NCBI RefSeq assembly: GCF_040932035.1
Contig: NZ_JBFRBB010000005.1
Location: 434,001 to 498,000 of the forward strand
Direction: 5' to 3'
DNA length: 64,000 nucleotides
DNA from: Hoeflea_A sp040932035
GTDB lineage: Bacteria; Pseudomonadota; Alphaproteobacteria; Rhizobiales; Rhizobiaceae
The notes beneath the pieces are model-generated. The model made no database searches. It saw only the letters and a list, made by a program, of their open reading frames with translations, and was not told the DNA's origin. Below are positions 43,374 through 52,035 of the stretch, one piece after another; position 1 is the first letter of the stretch; the number at the start of each line of letters is the position of its first letter. The position numbers and the translations under genes are program-made.

Positions 43374-43466
43374 TATATGCAGCCGGTTTTAAAAGACAGT
43401 GCCGTCGCCGCGCAAAAAGTCCGGGCCATGTCTGGCGGTGATGCAAAAAACAGCTATGAAGGAACC

Positions 43467-44081
43467 ATGGGAAAGCCATTGTGGAACAATGCAGTGACCA
43501 GCCGGGACGAGCAGCGCCAGCAAAAGCGCCTTGCCGTGCTTGGTACCGGCGCGCGGCTTTTCAATGACCGGGGCTTCGACCGCACGACGCTCGACGACAT
43601 TGCCAGCGAACTGAACGTTTCGAAGCGCACGCTCTATTATTATGTGAGCAACAAGGAAGAGATCCTGTTCGAATGCAGCCGGCTAGCGCTCGAGTTCATG
43701 CAGGAGACCATTGCCCGCTGCAAGGATCCGGCGGTGCCCGTACTTGAGCGGATAGCCCTGTTGTTGCGCGGCTATGCGCAACTGCTGGCGGACGATATGG
43801 GGGCATGCCTCGTCCTTTCGAAGGACATTCCGCTGTCCGAGCCCAACCGCGACGTGCTGCGGGAGGGACGCCGATCGCTCGACGGCCTGCTTCGCGATCT
43901 TGTCCGCGCCGGCGTGGAAGACGGATCGATCGCACCGAACGACGCCAGGCTGACCGCGGCGGCAATGTTCGGGGCATTCAACTGGATTCCGCACTGGAAC
44001 CGCACCGACAACCCTGTCTCGCATGATGAGATTGCCGACCGCTATATCGGCCTGCTGATCGACGGTCTGCGCAAGCGCTGA
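43467..44081 (+). CDS. TetR-family regulator of the thiolase/MaoC operon
   Basis: From the ATG at 43467 the protein has 204 residues, with the TetR helix-turn-helix at about 22-65 (GARLFNDRGFDRTTLDDIASEL, split by the turn, then VSKRTLYYYVSNKEEIL). The C-terminal domain resembles the FadR/KstR-like group sensing acyl-CoA. The frame is open back to the promoter region; ATG 43428 (MSGGDAKN) is an alternative start and neither has an ideal ribosome site. Divergent position implies control of the beta-oxidation-type operon. Confidence 0.85.
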   Translation: MGKPLWNNAVTSRDEQRQQKRLAVLGTGARLFNDRGFDRTTLDDIASELNVSKRTLYYYVSNKEEILFECSRLALEFMQETIARCKDPAVPVLERIALLLRGYAQLLADDMGACLVLSKDIPLSEPNRDVLREGRRSLDGLLRDLVRAGVEDGSIAPNDARLTAAAMFGAFNWIPHWNRTDNPVSHDEIADRYIGLLIDGLRKR

Positions 44082-44219
44082 ATTCCGCTTCTGTCCGTCG
44101 TCACAAGTAACAATAAGTGAACCGGCAATATTTATTGCATATTTCAAGAACCAGTCCTGTTGAAATAGGTTATAGTGTGTCTTTCGGCGACAAGTCTGAC
44201 CTTTCACAGGAGAGTTTCT

Positions 44220-46505
44220 ATGTATCGCGCCGCCAGAACTTCCCTCTTGAGCCTTTCAATCGCAGTATTATTCCCTCTGGGCTGGACCGTCCATGCGGAC
44301 GCGCAATCAAGCGCGGCGACGACGCAGCAGGGTGAGACAACCACCGCATCGGACGCAGAAAAGGCGCAATGGCCAAGAAGTTTCGAAACACCGGCCGGCG
44401 CGACCATCACCCTGCACCAGCCGCAGGTGACGCAGTGGAAGGATTTCAAGAACCTGACCGCGCTCATTGCCAGCGAATATCTTGCGAAGGGCAGCGAAGA
44501 TCCGGCATTCGGTGTGATCGAGGTCACGGCGGACACGGCGGCTGACCGCGAGGCCGATGAAGTCACGCTCACCAACATTGCCGTCACCGACATCAATTTC
44601 TCGACGCTGGCGCGAAACGAAATGTCGGACGCCTCGCTCGAGGTTGGCAAGCTTATGCCGACAGCGGCGATAACGCTGTCCCTGACGCGGCTTACGGCAA
44701 GTCTGGAAAACTATCAGCGGCTTCAGGACACCAGCGGCCTGGCAACCGATGCGCCGGCGATATTCGTTTCCGAAAAGCCAGCCGTTCTGCTGCAGACCAA
44801 CGGCAAGCCGACCACCGCCTCCGTCAAGCAAGCCGCCGGGCTCGAATTTGTCGTCAACACCAACTGGGACCTGTTGGTCGCCGGCGATCCGCAAACCTGG
44901 TACCTGCGCATTGAAAAATCCTGGGTCTCGGCACCTGCAGTCGACGGACCGTGGACACCGGTGAGCGAACTGCCGCCGGTCTTCGGCGATCTGCCCGATG
45001 ATGACAACTGGAAAGACGCGCGCGAGGCCATGCCGCCGCTGCCGTTCAAGGACGGTACTGTTCCGGTGGTCTACTACAGCGACAAGCCCGCCGAACTTGT
45101 TGTCATCGACGGTCAACCGTCGCTGGAGCCGGTGCCAAATACCGGTCTCGAATGGGTTTCCAACGCCAATTCCGATCTGTTTTTCGATCAGGCGAACAGC
45201 ACCTGGTATTTCCTGACGTCGGGCCGCTGGTTCAGCGCGGCCGACCTTCAGGGTCCCTGGGCATTTGCATCGGAAAATCTACCGCAGGACTTCCTGAAAA
45301 TACCGGACGGTCAGCCCTATTCGATCGTGCGCGCCTCCGTACCCGGCACATCGGAGAGCGAGGAGGCGCGGCTTCTGGCCGCCATTCCGACGACGGCACG
45401 TGTCGACCGGTCCGAGGTCACCGTCGATGTCACCTATTTCGGCGACCCTGAATTCGTCCGCATCGAGGGCACCGACCTTGCCTATGCGGTCAACACAAAC
45501 TTCACGGTCATCCGTGTGGATGACAGGTATTTTGTCCTCTATAACGGTGTCTGGTTCGTCGGCGATACGCCGACCGGGCCGTTTGCCGTCGCCGATACGG
45601 TGCCGGACTCAATCTATGGAATTCCGCCTTCTTCGCCGGTCTATAACGCGACCTATGTGCGTGTCTACGACAGCACCCCCGAATATGTGACCACCGGCTA
45701 CACTTCCGGATATCTGTGGGCGTTCCTTGCCTGGAACACCTATGTCTACGGAACCGGCTACTATTATCCGCCTTACTGGGTCTACCGGCCGGGATACCCG
45801 CCGATCTACCGGCCCTGGAACGTCAGCTACGGATCGGGAACCTACTATCTTCCCGGGCGTGGAACATTCACCGCCCATTACGGCCGCGCCTACGGGCCCT
45901 ATGGCGGCATTTCCGCCGGCGGCATCTACAACCAGAACACCGGCGCCTATGTCCGCGGCGCGCGGGCCTGGGGGCCCTATAACCATGCCGGCTATATTTC
46001 GGTTAGGGGACCCGGCGGCAACAAATACTGGGTCGCCGACATCAACGGCAATATCTACAAGTCCTGGGACAAGGGCGTTACCCGGACCAACAGCTGGGCC
46101 AAGGGATATACGGGTGCGTCGGCAACCAACCGCTGGCAGTCGCGGAACGGCAATCAGGGCCTCGTCAACCGGGCAAAGCAAAGCGATCTCTACGCCGGCA
46201 GGGACGGCAATGTTTTCCGCAAGGATGATGGCCAGTGGCAGCAGCACAAGGACGGCGCATGGCAGGCGATACAGTCTTCAAAAAGAGCCCCTCAGGCAAA
46301 TTCAACCGCCAAAAAGAAAGTCCAGGACCGCAAGAAAGAGCCAGCCCGGTCAACGCGCATACGCAACACGGAGCGGTCACTGAATAACCAGCGGGCAGCA
46401 AGGCAGCGGGGCGCTCAACGCGCGCAAATCCGGCGTCAGCCGCATTCGGGTGGCCGCAGCAATCTGCAAAGGCCGACAACACGCCGCTTTGAGCGGCGGC
46501 GTTAG
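44220..46505 (+). CDS. large exported repeat protein (carbohydrate-binding V/XII-like annotation class)
   Basis: The 761-residue protein has a signal peptide (cleavage near 28, ADA-Q), an N-terminal domain (about 50-175), three related repeats of about 70 residues (179-250, 281-354, 400-462) sharing GLEFV/GLEWV, N-x-x-x-DL, WY and GPW/GPF, then a G/Y-rich region (about 480-640) and a strongly basic R/Q tail (about 680-761). Similar proteins are often labelled carbohydrate-binding family V/XII, which says little. AGGAGAG precedes the ATG. Probably periplasmic or surface; no enzyme motif seen. Confidence 0.75.
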   Translation: MYRAARTSLLSLSIAVLFPLGWTVHADAQSSAATTQQGETTTASDAEKAQWPRSFETPAGATITLHQPQVTQWKDFKNLTALIASEYLAKGSEDPAFGVIEVTADTAADREADEVTLTNIAVTDINFSTLARNEMSDASLEVGKLMPTAAITLSLTRLTASLENYQRLQDTSGLATDAPAIFVSEKPAVLLQTNGKPTTASVKQAAGLEFVVNTNWDLLVAGDPQTWYLRIEKSWVSAPAVDGPWTPVSELPPVFGDLPDDDNWKDAREAMPPLPFKDGTVPVVYYSDKPAELVVIDGQPSLEPVPNTGLEWVSNANSDLFFDQANSTWYFLTSGRWFSAADLQGPWAFASENLPQDFLKIPDGQPYSIVRASVPGTSESEEARLLAAIPTTARVDRSEVTVDVTYFGDPEFVRIEGTDLAYAVNTNFTVIRVDDRYFVLYNGVWFVGDTPTGPFAVADTVPDSIYGIPPSSPVYNATYVRVYDSTPEYVTTGYTSGYLWAFLAWNTYVYGTGYYYPPYWVYRPGYPPIYRPWNVSYGSGTYYLPGRGTFTAHYGRAYGPYGGISAGGIYNQNTGAYVRGARAWGPYNHAGYISVRGPGGNKYWVADINGNIYKSWDKGVTRTNSWAKGYTGASATNRWQSRNGNQGLVNRAKQSDLYAGRDGNVFRKDDGQWQQHKDGAWQAIQSSKRAPQANSTAKKKVQDRKKEPARSTRIRNTERSLNNQRAARQRGAQRAQIRRQPHSGGRSNLQRPTTRRFERRR

Positions 46506-46767
46506 GGTGCGCGCAGAGCGGCGAACGCCGCATGTCGTTGTTACCATTGACACATTGGCGCGCAACCGGTCTGCGGTACAAGGTGATAATAGGTAATATC
46601 CACCGGCCAAACACGTCCTGTAGACCCGATTCTGCGCTAGATCGGCGCGCCGTTATGCCCGTTATCCACAGCCATGTGGCACGGTGTGCGCAAGTCGGTG
46701 TTATCCTTGAAGCGAATCACGGTGCCAAACCTATGCGCCAGCCGATTACGTCAAGGAGGTCCTCGCC

Positions 46768-47769
46768 ATGACGGAATATCAGGTTGCGATCATTGGCGGC
46801 GGACCAGCTGGTCTGGCGGCGGCTCTTACGCTGTCGCGCTCGATGATGCGCACTATTGTATTCGATTCGCCTTTGCCGCCGCGAAACGACGCGTCATCGC
46901 ATGTGGGCGCCTTTCCCGGCATGGATATGGCCGCTCCCAAGGACATACGCGAGACGGTTACGGCCCAGATAAGCAAGTATGGCTACACGGACATGAAGTC
47001 TGCGGAAATTGCTTCCGTTTCTGCAGATGAAGAAGGCTTTGCCCTTAAGACACAGGGCGGATCGTCATTTCGTGCAAGACGGCTGCTCCTGACCACCGGC
47101 ATGATCGACATTTTCCCGAAAATAGCCGGCATCAGCAATCGCTGGGGCACCTCGGTCATCAACTGCCCGTTCTGCCAGGGGTTCGAGCTGAAAAACCGGC
47201 CCTGGGGCATTTATGTGCACCGACCGGAAATCCTGTCCGCGGCGGAGGTCTACCGCAACTGGACCAGCGATCTCGTCATGTTTGTGGAGCCGACAATCAA
47301 CGTGCCTCAGGACCGCGCGGACGCAATCACGGCGCTTGGTATTGAGCTCATTGCCAGTGGAGCCGAGGCTTTGGAAGGACCCGGCAATTCACTTACCGAA
47401 GTCGTCCTTCGCGACGGCAGGCGCGTGCCGCGCGAGGTGTTGCTGATCTGGCCGCACCAGACCCAGGGCGACCTCGTCAAGACGCTTGATCTGCCGCTAT
47501 GCGAAGACGGCTATGTCGAGATCGACGAATGCTACCGGACGGGAATGGCGGGCATATATGCGGCTGGTGACCTGACCTATGGCGGTCATCAAAGCACCAC
47601 CACTGCGATCCATATGGGCAACCGGGCGGCGACCTGGATGGTGTTCGATCTTTGCCAGACCGACAATGCTCTCGCACCTTCCCGGTCAGACCGCCAGTCC
47701 GAACTCACCCCATCTGACTTGGCAGATACAGCGCCAGTGCCGGAATTCCAACAATTAGGGCAAGCCTGA
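46768..47769 (+). CDS. thioredoxin-reductase-like NAD(P)/FAD oxidoreductase
   Basis: The 333-residue flavoprotein has the FAD motif VAIIGGGPAGLAAALTLSRS (residues 5-24), the redox-type CPFC motif in NCPFCQGFE near 133-136 and the C-terminal FAD signature GIYAAGDLTYGGHQSTTTAIHMG split by the flavin contact. It is shorter in the NAD domain than true TrxB, like the GliT/HlmI or ferredoxin-NADP-type side branches. AAGGAGG lies before the ATG. The last 65 bases overlap the convergent dctM gene, and the C-terminal 35 residues are unlike the family. Confidence 0.88.
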   Translation: MTEYQVAIIGGGPAGLAAALTLSRSMMRTIVFDSPLPPRNDASSHVGAFPGMDMAAPKDIRETVTAQISKYGYTDMKSAEIASVSADEEGFALKTQGGSSFRARRLLLTTGMIDIFPKIAGISNRWGTSVINCPFCQGFELKNRPWGIYVHRPEILSAAEVYRNWTSDLVMFVEPTINVPQDRADAITALGIELIASGAEALEGPGNSLTEVVLRDGRRVPREVLLIWPHQTQGDLVKTLDLPLCEDGYVEIDECYRTGMAGIYAAGDLTYGGHQSTTTAIHMGNRAATWMVFDLCQTDNALAPSRSDRQSELTPSDLADTAPVPEFQQLGQA

Positions 47770-49021
47770 AGATATCGGCCACCCAGAACGGCGTCACGCC
47801 CTTGAAGATCGTCGCCGTTGGAACGTCCCCGACAACACCTTTGAGGACAAAGACATTCATCCCCACCGGTGGTGTAATCAGGCTGATTTCGGTGACGACC
47901 ACCACGACGACGCCGAACCAAACCGGATCAAAGCCGAGATCGCGCACCAGCGGAAAGAAGATCGGTACCGTCAGGAGCAGCATCGACAGGCTTTCGAAGA
48001 TGCAGCCGAGCCCGATATAGATCAGCAGGATCAAAAGCATCACCACCCAGGGTGAAACAGAATAGGCGGTAACCGCGCCTAGCAGCGCCTCGGGCAGACC
48101 GGCAATGTTGACGAAATTCGAAAAGATCCATGCACCGATCAGCACGCTGAACAGCGATGCGGCGGTAATGGCGGTTTCCTTCAAAACCTCCAGCGTGCCG
48201 CTCCAGCTCAAGTTGCGGCGCGACAGTGCAATGAGGAAGGCGCCCGCCGCGCCCATCCCGGCAGCCTCGGTCGGCGAAAACGCCAGATGGATCGGCCAGA
48301 AATCAAGTGCGCCGTAGAGCCCGCCAATGACCAGGAAGAACAATGCCAGGACCGCCCACACGCCTTTCAGCGCGGTCAGCCGGTCACGCCAGGTGGTGCG
48401 CTGGCCAGCAGGCCCGGCTTCCGGGTTGCGCGAAACGGTGAAGAATACCGCACACAGGTAAAACAGGATCCCGAGCATGCCCGGAACAATGCCGGCAATG
48501 AACAATTTACCGATCGAAGTTTCCGTCAGCAGGCCGTAGATCACCAGGATGACCGACGGAGGGATGAGAATGCCCAGCGTTCCGCCCGCCGCAATCGACG
48601 CGGTCGAAAGACTGTCGGCATAACCGTATTTGCGCATTTGCGGCATGGCCACTTTCGACATGGTCGCCGCCGTTGCCAGTGACGAGCCACAGACCGCTGC
48701 AAATCCGCCGCAGGCGACGATGGTGGCCATGGCGAGGCCGCCGCGCAGGTGCCCGAGAAAGGCATAGGAAACCTGGTACAGCTCACGGCTGATGCCGCCC
48801 TTGTTGACAAAAAGGCCCATGAGGATGAACAGCGGCACGACGCTCAGACCGTAATCCTGGCTGGCATCGATGATCAGCCGCGCGACCATGGATATGGCGC
48901 CCCGGTAGCTCGTCTCCATCATGTAGCCGACCATGCCGACGAGCCCCATCGCAAAGGCAATCGGAATCCGCAGGAGCACAAGGACTAAAACAGCGGCAAA
49001 GCCGATTGAGGCTTCAAACAT
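47705..49021 (-). CDS. TRAP transporter large permease (DctM)
   Basis: The 438-residue membrane protein has about twelve hydrophobic segments and family motifs FAMGLVGMVGYMME, GFAAVCGSSLATAATMSKVAMPQM in two adjacent pieces, GGTLGILIPPSVILVIYG and LITPPVGMNVFVLKGV. DctM carries substrate through the membrane using the sodium gradient. It overlaps dctQ by eight bases. Its 3' end overlaps the oxidoreductase gene tail to tail. Confidence 0.94.
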   Translation of the reverse strand: MFEASIGFAAVLVLVLLRIPIAFAMGLVGMVGYMMETSYRGAISMVARLIIDASQDYGLSVVPLFILMGLFVNKGGISRELYQVSYAFLGHLRGGLAMATIVACGGFAAVCGSSLATAATMSKVAMPQMRKYGYADSLSTASIAAGGTLGILIPPSVILVIYGLLTETSIGKLFIAGIVPGMLGILFYLCAVFFTVSRNPEAGPAGQRTTWRDRLTALKGVWAVLALFFLVIGGLYGALDFWPIHLAFSPTEAAGMGAAGAFLIALSRRNLSWSGTLEVLKETAITAASLFSVLIGAWIFSNFVNIAGLPEALLGAVTAYSVSPWVVMLLILLIYIGLGCIFESLSMLLLTVPIFFPLVRDLGFDPVWFGVVVVVVTEISLITPPVGMNVFVLKGVVGDVPTATIFKGVTPFWVADIFRLALIVGIPALALYLPSQMG

Positions 49022-49520
49022 CGTAATTTTCCAGAAGTTTCGGGGCAAACAGCGCAATGACCCCGCGCAGCAACAGAACCAGGGCGGTCATATAGGTCAT
49101 GATCGCAATGAACCAGCCGATGTAGAACTGCGGAATATTCAGATATTCGGTCAGGTCGCCATAGGACCGCGCCCGTTCCGCCAGCACCAGGACCCGCCCC
49201 GCCGGCAGGATCAGCATGGCGCCGCAGGCGATCGATATCACGGCGTCCCTGATGCGGTTGAGCAGTGATCCGTGAAACAGCGGATCGAGAAGGTCGACGA
49301 CGATATGACCTTCGCGAACCGAAAGAACCGGCAGCACCGCAAATACGGTGATCGCCATCAGCATCCGCGTCAGTTCGGTCGCAGCCTCGATTGGCGCATT
49401 GAACGCCGAGCGCAATATGACGTCGGCAAAGGTCATGATCATGAGTACAAACAGCGCGGCGCTGGCCAGGAATATCGGCAGTTGCGCGACGCGTCTCGCA
49501 AAATTCGCGAGATTGCTCAT
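49014..49520 (-). CDS. TRAP transporter small permease (DctQ)
   Basis: The 168-residue protein has four membrane segments and the DctQ signature ADVILRSAFNAPIEAATELTRM split near residues 30-50, followed by VLPVLSVREGHIVVDLL. It bridges DctM and the periplasmic binding protein. AAGGA precedes its ATG. It lies 82 bases after the dctP stop. Confidence 0.92.
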   Translation of the reverse strand: MSNLANFARRVAQLPIFLASAALFVLMIMTFADVILRSAFNAPIEAATELTRMLMAITVFAVLPVLSVREGHIVVDLLDPLFHGSLLNRIRDAVISIACGAMLILPAGRVLVLAERARSYGDLTEYLNIPQFYIGWFIAIMTYMTALVLLLRGVIALFAPKLLENYDV

Positions 49521-49602
49521 CTTGTGTTCCTTAGAGATTGCCCATCTTCATTCCGGAATGGCGCGGCAAGTGTGCCGCGCCATTGTCAATTTTGCCGGGC
49601 GG

Positions 49603-50619
49603 TCAGTTGCCTGACATTTCCGACTTCACCATGTCATGTGCCGCTTTGGCATCGACACCCTTGTCGGAAAGCTCCGTAAGGACGCTTGTCGTCACCTTGT
49701 CGATGATGGGCTGATAGGCGGCGACATCCGCATCGGAAGCCGTGCGGATGGTATTGCCGTCGGTCGCCTTGGTAACCTCAACGCCCTCGCGGTCGATCTG
49801 GTCCCAGGCTGCTCCGAGCATCCTGCTGGTCTTTTCGCCGAAGACTTCGCTTTCGAGCGCTGCCTTCACATCGTCCGGCAGCTTGTCGAAGGTTTCCTGG
49901 CTCATGATCAGGGCGAAGGAGCCGCGGTAGAAGCCGCCCGGCATTTCGAAGACATTGGTGGCGACTTCGGTGAGCTTGAAGCCCTTGCGCGATTCCATCG
50001 GCATGGCAACCGCGTCGGCGGCGCCGGATGCAAGCGTCTCATAGACTTTCGGTGCCGGAACGCGGATGCCGACCAGGCCGAGTTCGCCGCCGACATCACC
50101 TGCAACACCACCGCCGATACGGGTTTTCAGGCCATTGAGATCGGCAAGCGAGTTGACGTCCGCATTGGTATGCATCTGGCCAGGTCCATGCGTATGAAGC
50201 GCCACCAGCTTCACGCCCTTGTGCTCGTCGAGCGGTGCAAGGTGCTTTTCGTGGACGCGCCAATAGGCGACAGATGCATCTTCCGCATTGCCCTCATAGC
50301 CGGGCAGTTCGATCAGCTTGGTGCCGACAAACCGGCCGGGCTGGTAGCCGTGGAAGATGATGGTCATGTCGGCGGCGCCGTCCATCACCAGGTCCATCAT
50401 GGCGGGCGGTGGCGCCAGTCCGAATTTGATTTCGGCTGTGACTTTGCCGTCCGTCGCCTCTTCCATCATCTTGACGAAGTTCGGCCACATGATCGAGTTG
50501 AGACCGTGGGTCGGCGGCGCCCACCCGGCGATCGTTAGATTGTAGTCTGCCGCCAGTGCGCCGGCTGCTGTGCTGAAGAAAATTGCCGCGGATGCGGCAA
50601 GCTTAATGAGCTTGTTCAC
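49603..50619 (-). CDS. TRAP transporter substrate-binding protein (DctP)
   Basis: The 338-residue periplasmic protein has a signal peptide (about 1-24, ending GALAA) and the DctP fold: YNLTIAGWAPPTHGLNSIMW at the mature start and LADLNGLKTRIGGG with the conserved arginine that binds substrate carboxylates. AMPMESRKGFKLTEVATNVF is the hinge region. GTG 50619 has GGGAGGG five bases upstream. The gene leads dctP-dctQ-dctM, divergent from an extradiol dioxygenase, so an aromatic acid substrate is plausible. Confidence 0.93.
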   Translation of the reverse strand: MNKLIKLAASAAIFFSTAAGALAADYNLTIAGWAPPTHGLNSIMWPNFVKMMEEATDGKVTAEIKFGLAPPPAMMDLVMDGAADMTIIFHGYQPGRFVGTKLIELPGYEGNAEDASVAYWRVHEKHLAPLDEHKGVKLVALHTHGPGQMHTNADVNSLADLNGLKTRIGGGVAGDVGGELGLVGIRVPAPKVYETLASGAADAVAMPMESRKGFKLTEVATNVFEMPGGFYRGSFALIMSQETFDKLPDDVKAALESEVFGEKTSRMLGAAWDQIDREGVEVTKATDGNTIRTASDADVAAYQPIIDKVTTSVLTELSDKGVDAKAAHDMVKSEMSGN

Positions 50620-50704
50620 GTATTCCCTCCCATTTGGCAGACCATTGGCACGTTCCTGATGCCTGATCTGCGCGGCTCGCCCTTCCATTTTAAGGGCATT
50701 GTTT

Positions 50705-50718
50705 TGTACGCTAGTACA
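50705..50718. promoter_or_regulatory. TGTAC-GCTA-GTACA dyad upstream of dctP
   Basis: A 5-4-5 inverted repeat about 86 bases before the dctP start codon. Such short GTAC dyads are often GntR-family sites, but no GntR gene is in the window, so the partner is unknown. Confidence 0.3.
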
Positions 50719-50784
50719 TAAAGCGCTGTAAGAACAGCCATTGCTAGCCACGTGAGCCCGCCAATTGCAAAGCTCAAACGCCGA

Positions 50785-50803
50785 CTGTCCGTCTGATGGA
50801 CAG
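50785..50803. promoter_or_regulatory. candidate IclR operator 1
   Basis: CTGTCC-GTCTGAT-GGACAG is a 6-7-6 inverted repeat. The same TGTCC-N7-GGACA core recurs at 50963. An IclR gene lies in the adjoining plus-strand operon. Confidence 0.55.
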
Positions 50804-50962
50804 AGCAGCGAATCCTCGACAACCCGCATATCTGCAGATCGGTCGTGACCGTGTTTCGAGCCTTTGGCAGGTTCCCGTGCAGCAGCCCATAGGAACTTTT
50901 GGCCAGGATAGTTGTCAATCAGATCGGATCGATATGACCTATCGAAAATTTCAATATCCGCC

Positions 50963-50979
50963 TGTCCGCACTACGGACA
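50963..50979. promoter_or_regulatory. candidate IclR operator 2
   Basis: TGTCCG-CACTA-CGGACA is a perfect 6-5-6 inverted repeat, sharing the TGTCC-N7-GGACA core with operator 1, 178 bases away. It lies about 80 bases before the dioxygenase start. Confidence 0.6.
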
Positions 50980-51060
50980 ACGCCGGCTGACTGGCTTAAC
51001 CTGCTCAAAATGGGCGATATTGTCGGTAACCGGCAAAAGAAGAGAACAGGCACAGACAAA

Positions 51061-52035
51061 ATGGCAATCAATGCTCTGGGATATATTGGTATCCGCTCCG
51101 ACAAGCTGGATGACTGGTCCGGTTTTGCCGGCAGGCTGCTCGGCATGCAAAGAATTGATCGGGGCGGCAAGGCCCTGGCTTTCCGCATGGATGACCGCAA
51201 GCAGCGGCTCGTCGTATCCAACGAACCGGGCGACACGCTTGCCTTCATGGGCTGGGAGGTGGAGCAACCCGGCGATCTTGATAATTATGCGGCACGGCTG
51301 GAAAAATCCGGCCATCGGGTGGAAAGGGGCAGCCGCAGCCTTGCCGACCGGCGCTTTGTCGAAGATCTCATTGTTTTCGACGATCCGGACGGCAATCGCA
51401 TTGAGCTTTTCTGCAATCCGATGATCGACACGGACCCCTTTAAGCCCGGAAGGCCGATACAGGGCTTTAATACCGGCCCTCTGGGCATGGGGCACGCCGT
51501 ATTGCATGTACGCAACGCTGATGTTTTGCTGCCGTTTTACCGCGATATCCTCGATTTCCGCGTCAGCGACTACGGGCTGACGCCCTATCCGTTGTATTTC
51601 TTCCACGTCAACGGGCGCCACCACAGCTTCGCTATGGTCGGCTCCGGCAAAATGGGCTTTCACCATTTCATGGTCGAGTTCCAGAACCTTGACGATGTCG
51701 GCCAGGGTTATGACCTTGCACAGCTCGAAGAGGGCCGCATTGCCTATACGCTCGGCCGCCACACCAACGACTACACAACCGGTTTCTACGCCCATTCGCC
51801 CTCCGGTTTTTTTGTCGAGAGCGGCTGGGGAAGCCGGGTGATCGATCCGGAAACCTGGGAGCCGCACGAAACCTTCGACGGACCGAGCTTCTGGGGTCAT
51901 GAGCGGCTTTACCTGCCGGATGAACCGCGGGCCCGCATGCGCGAGATGCGCCTCGATGCGGCCTCGCGCGGACGCCGTGCGCCGCCGATCGTCGACTGCC
52001 CGTGGCTGTATGGTGAGCTTGTCAACCATGACTGA
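51061..52035 (+). CDS. extradiol ring-cleavage dioxygenase (type I, VOC superfamily)
   Basis: The 324-residue protein has two VOC domains, as in BphC-type enzymes. Likely Fe(II) ligands are His145 (GMGHAVLHV), His202 (FHHFMVE) and Glu253 (GFFVESGWGS), with the conserved YAHSPSGFFVE catalytic segment near 243-253. It should open a catecholic ring next to the hydroxyls. The ATG at 51061 is chosen from similarity; the ribosome site is weak. It overlaps the hydroxylase gene by eight bases. The natural substrate is not identifiable; BphC/HsaC/MhpB-type branches are possible. Confidence 0.9.
   Translation: MAINALGYIGIRSDKLDDWSGFAGRLLGMQRIDRGGKALAFRMDDRKQRLVVSNEPGDTLAFMGWEVEQPGDLDNYAARLEKSGHRVERGSRSLADRRFVEDLIVFDDPDGNRIELFCNPMIDTDPFKPGRPIQGFNTGPLGMGHAVLHVRNADVLLPFYRDILDFRVSDYGLTPYPLYFFHVNGRHHSFAMVGSGKMGFHHFMVEFQNLDDVGQGYDLAQLEEGRIAYTLGRHTNDYTTGFYAHSPSGFFVESGWGSRVIDPETWEPHETFDGPSFWGHERLYLPDEPRARMREMRLDAASRGRRAPPIVDCPWLYGELVNHD

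Larger units (their letters stand above)
50620..51060. other. 441-base divergent control region of the catabolic island
   Basis: No gene is evident between the dctP and dioxygenase starts. The region carries two TGTCC-N7-GGACA dyads, a TGTAC-N4-GTACA dyad and AT-rich stretches suited to two promoters. It is the likely regulatory centre of both operons. Confidence 0.6.

Noticed and set aside
46517..46535. GCGGC/GCCGC hairpin after the exported repeat protein gene as a terminator
   Set aside because: Five-bp stem with a weak T-rich tail; could be chance in GC-rich DNA.
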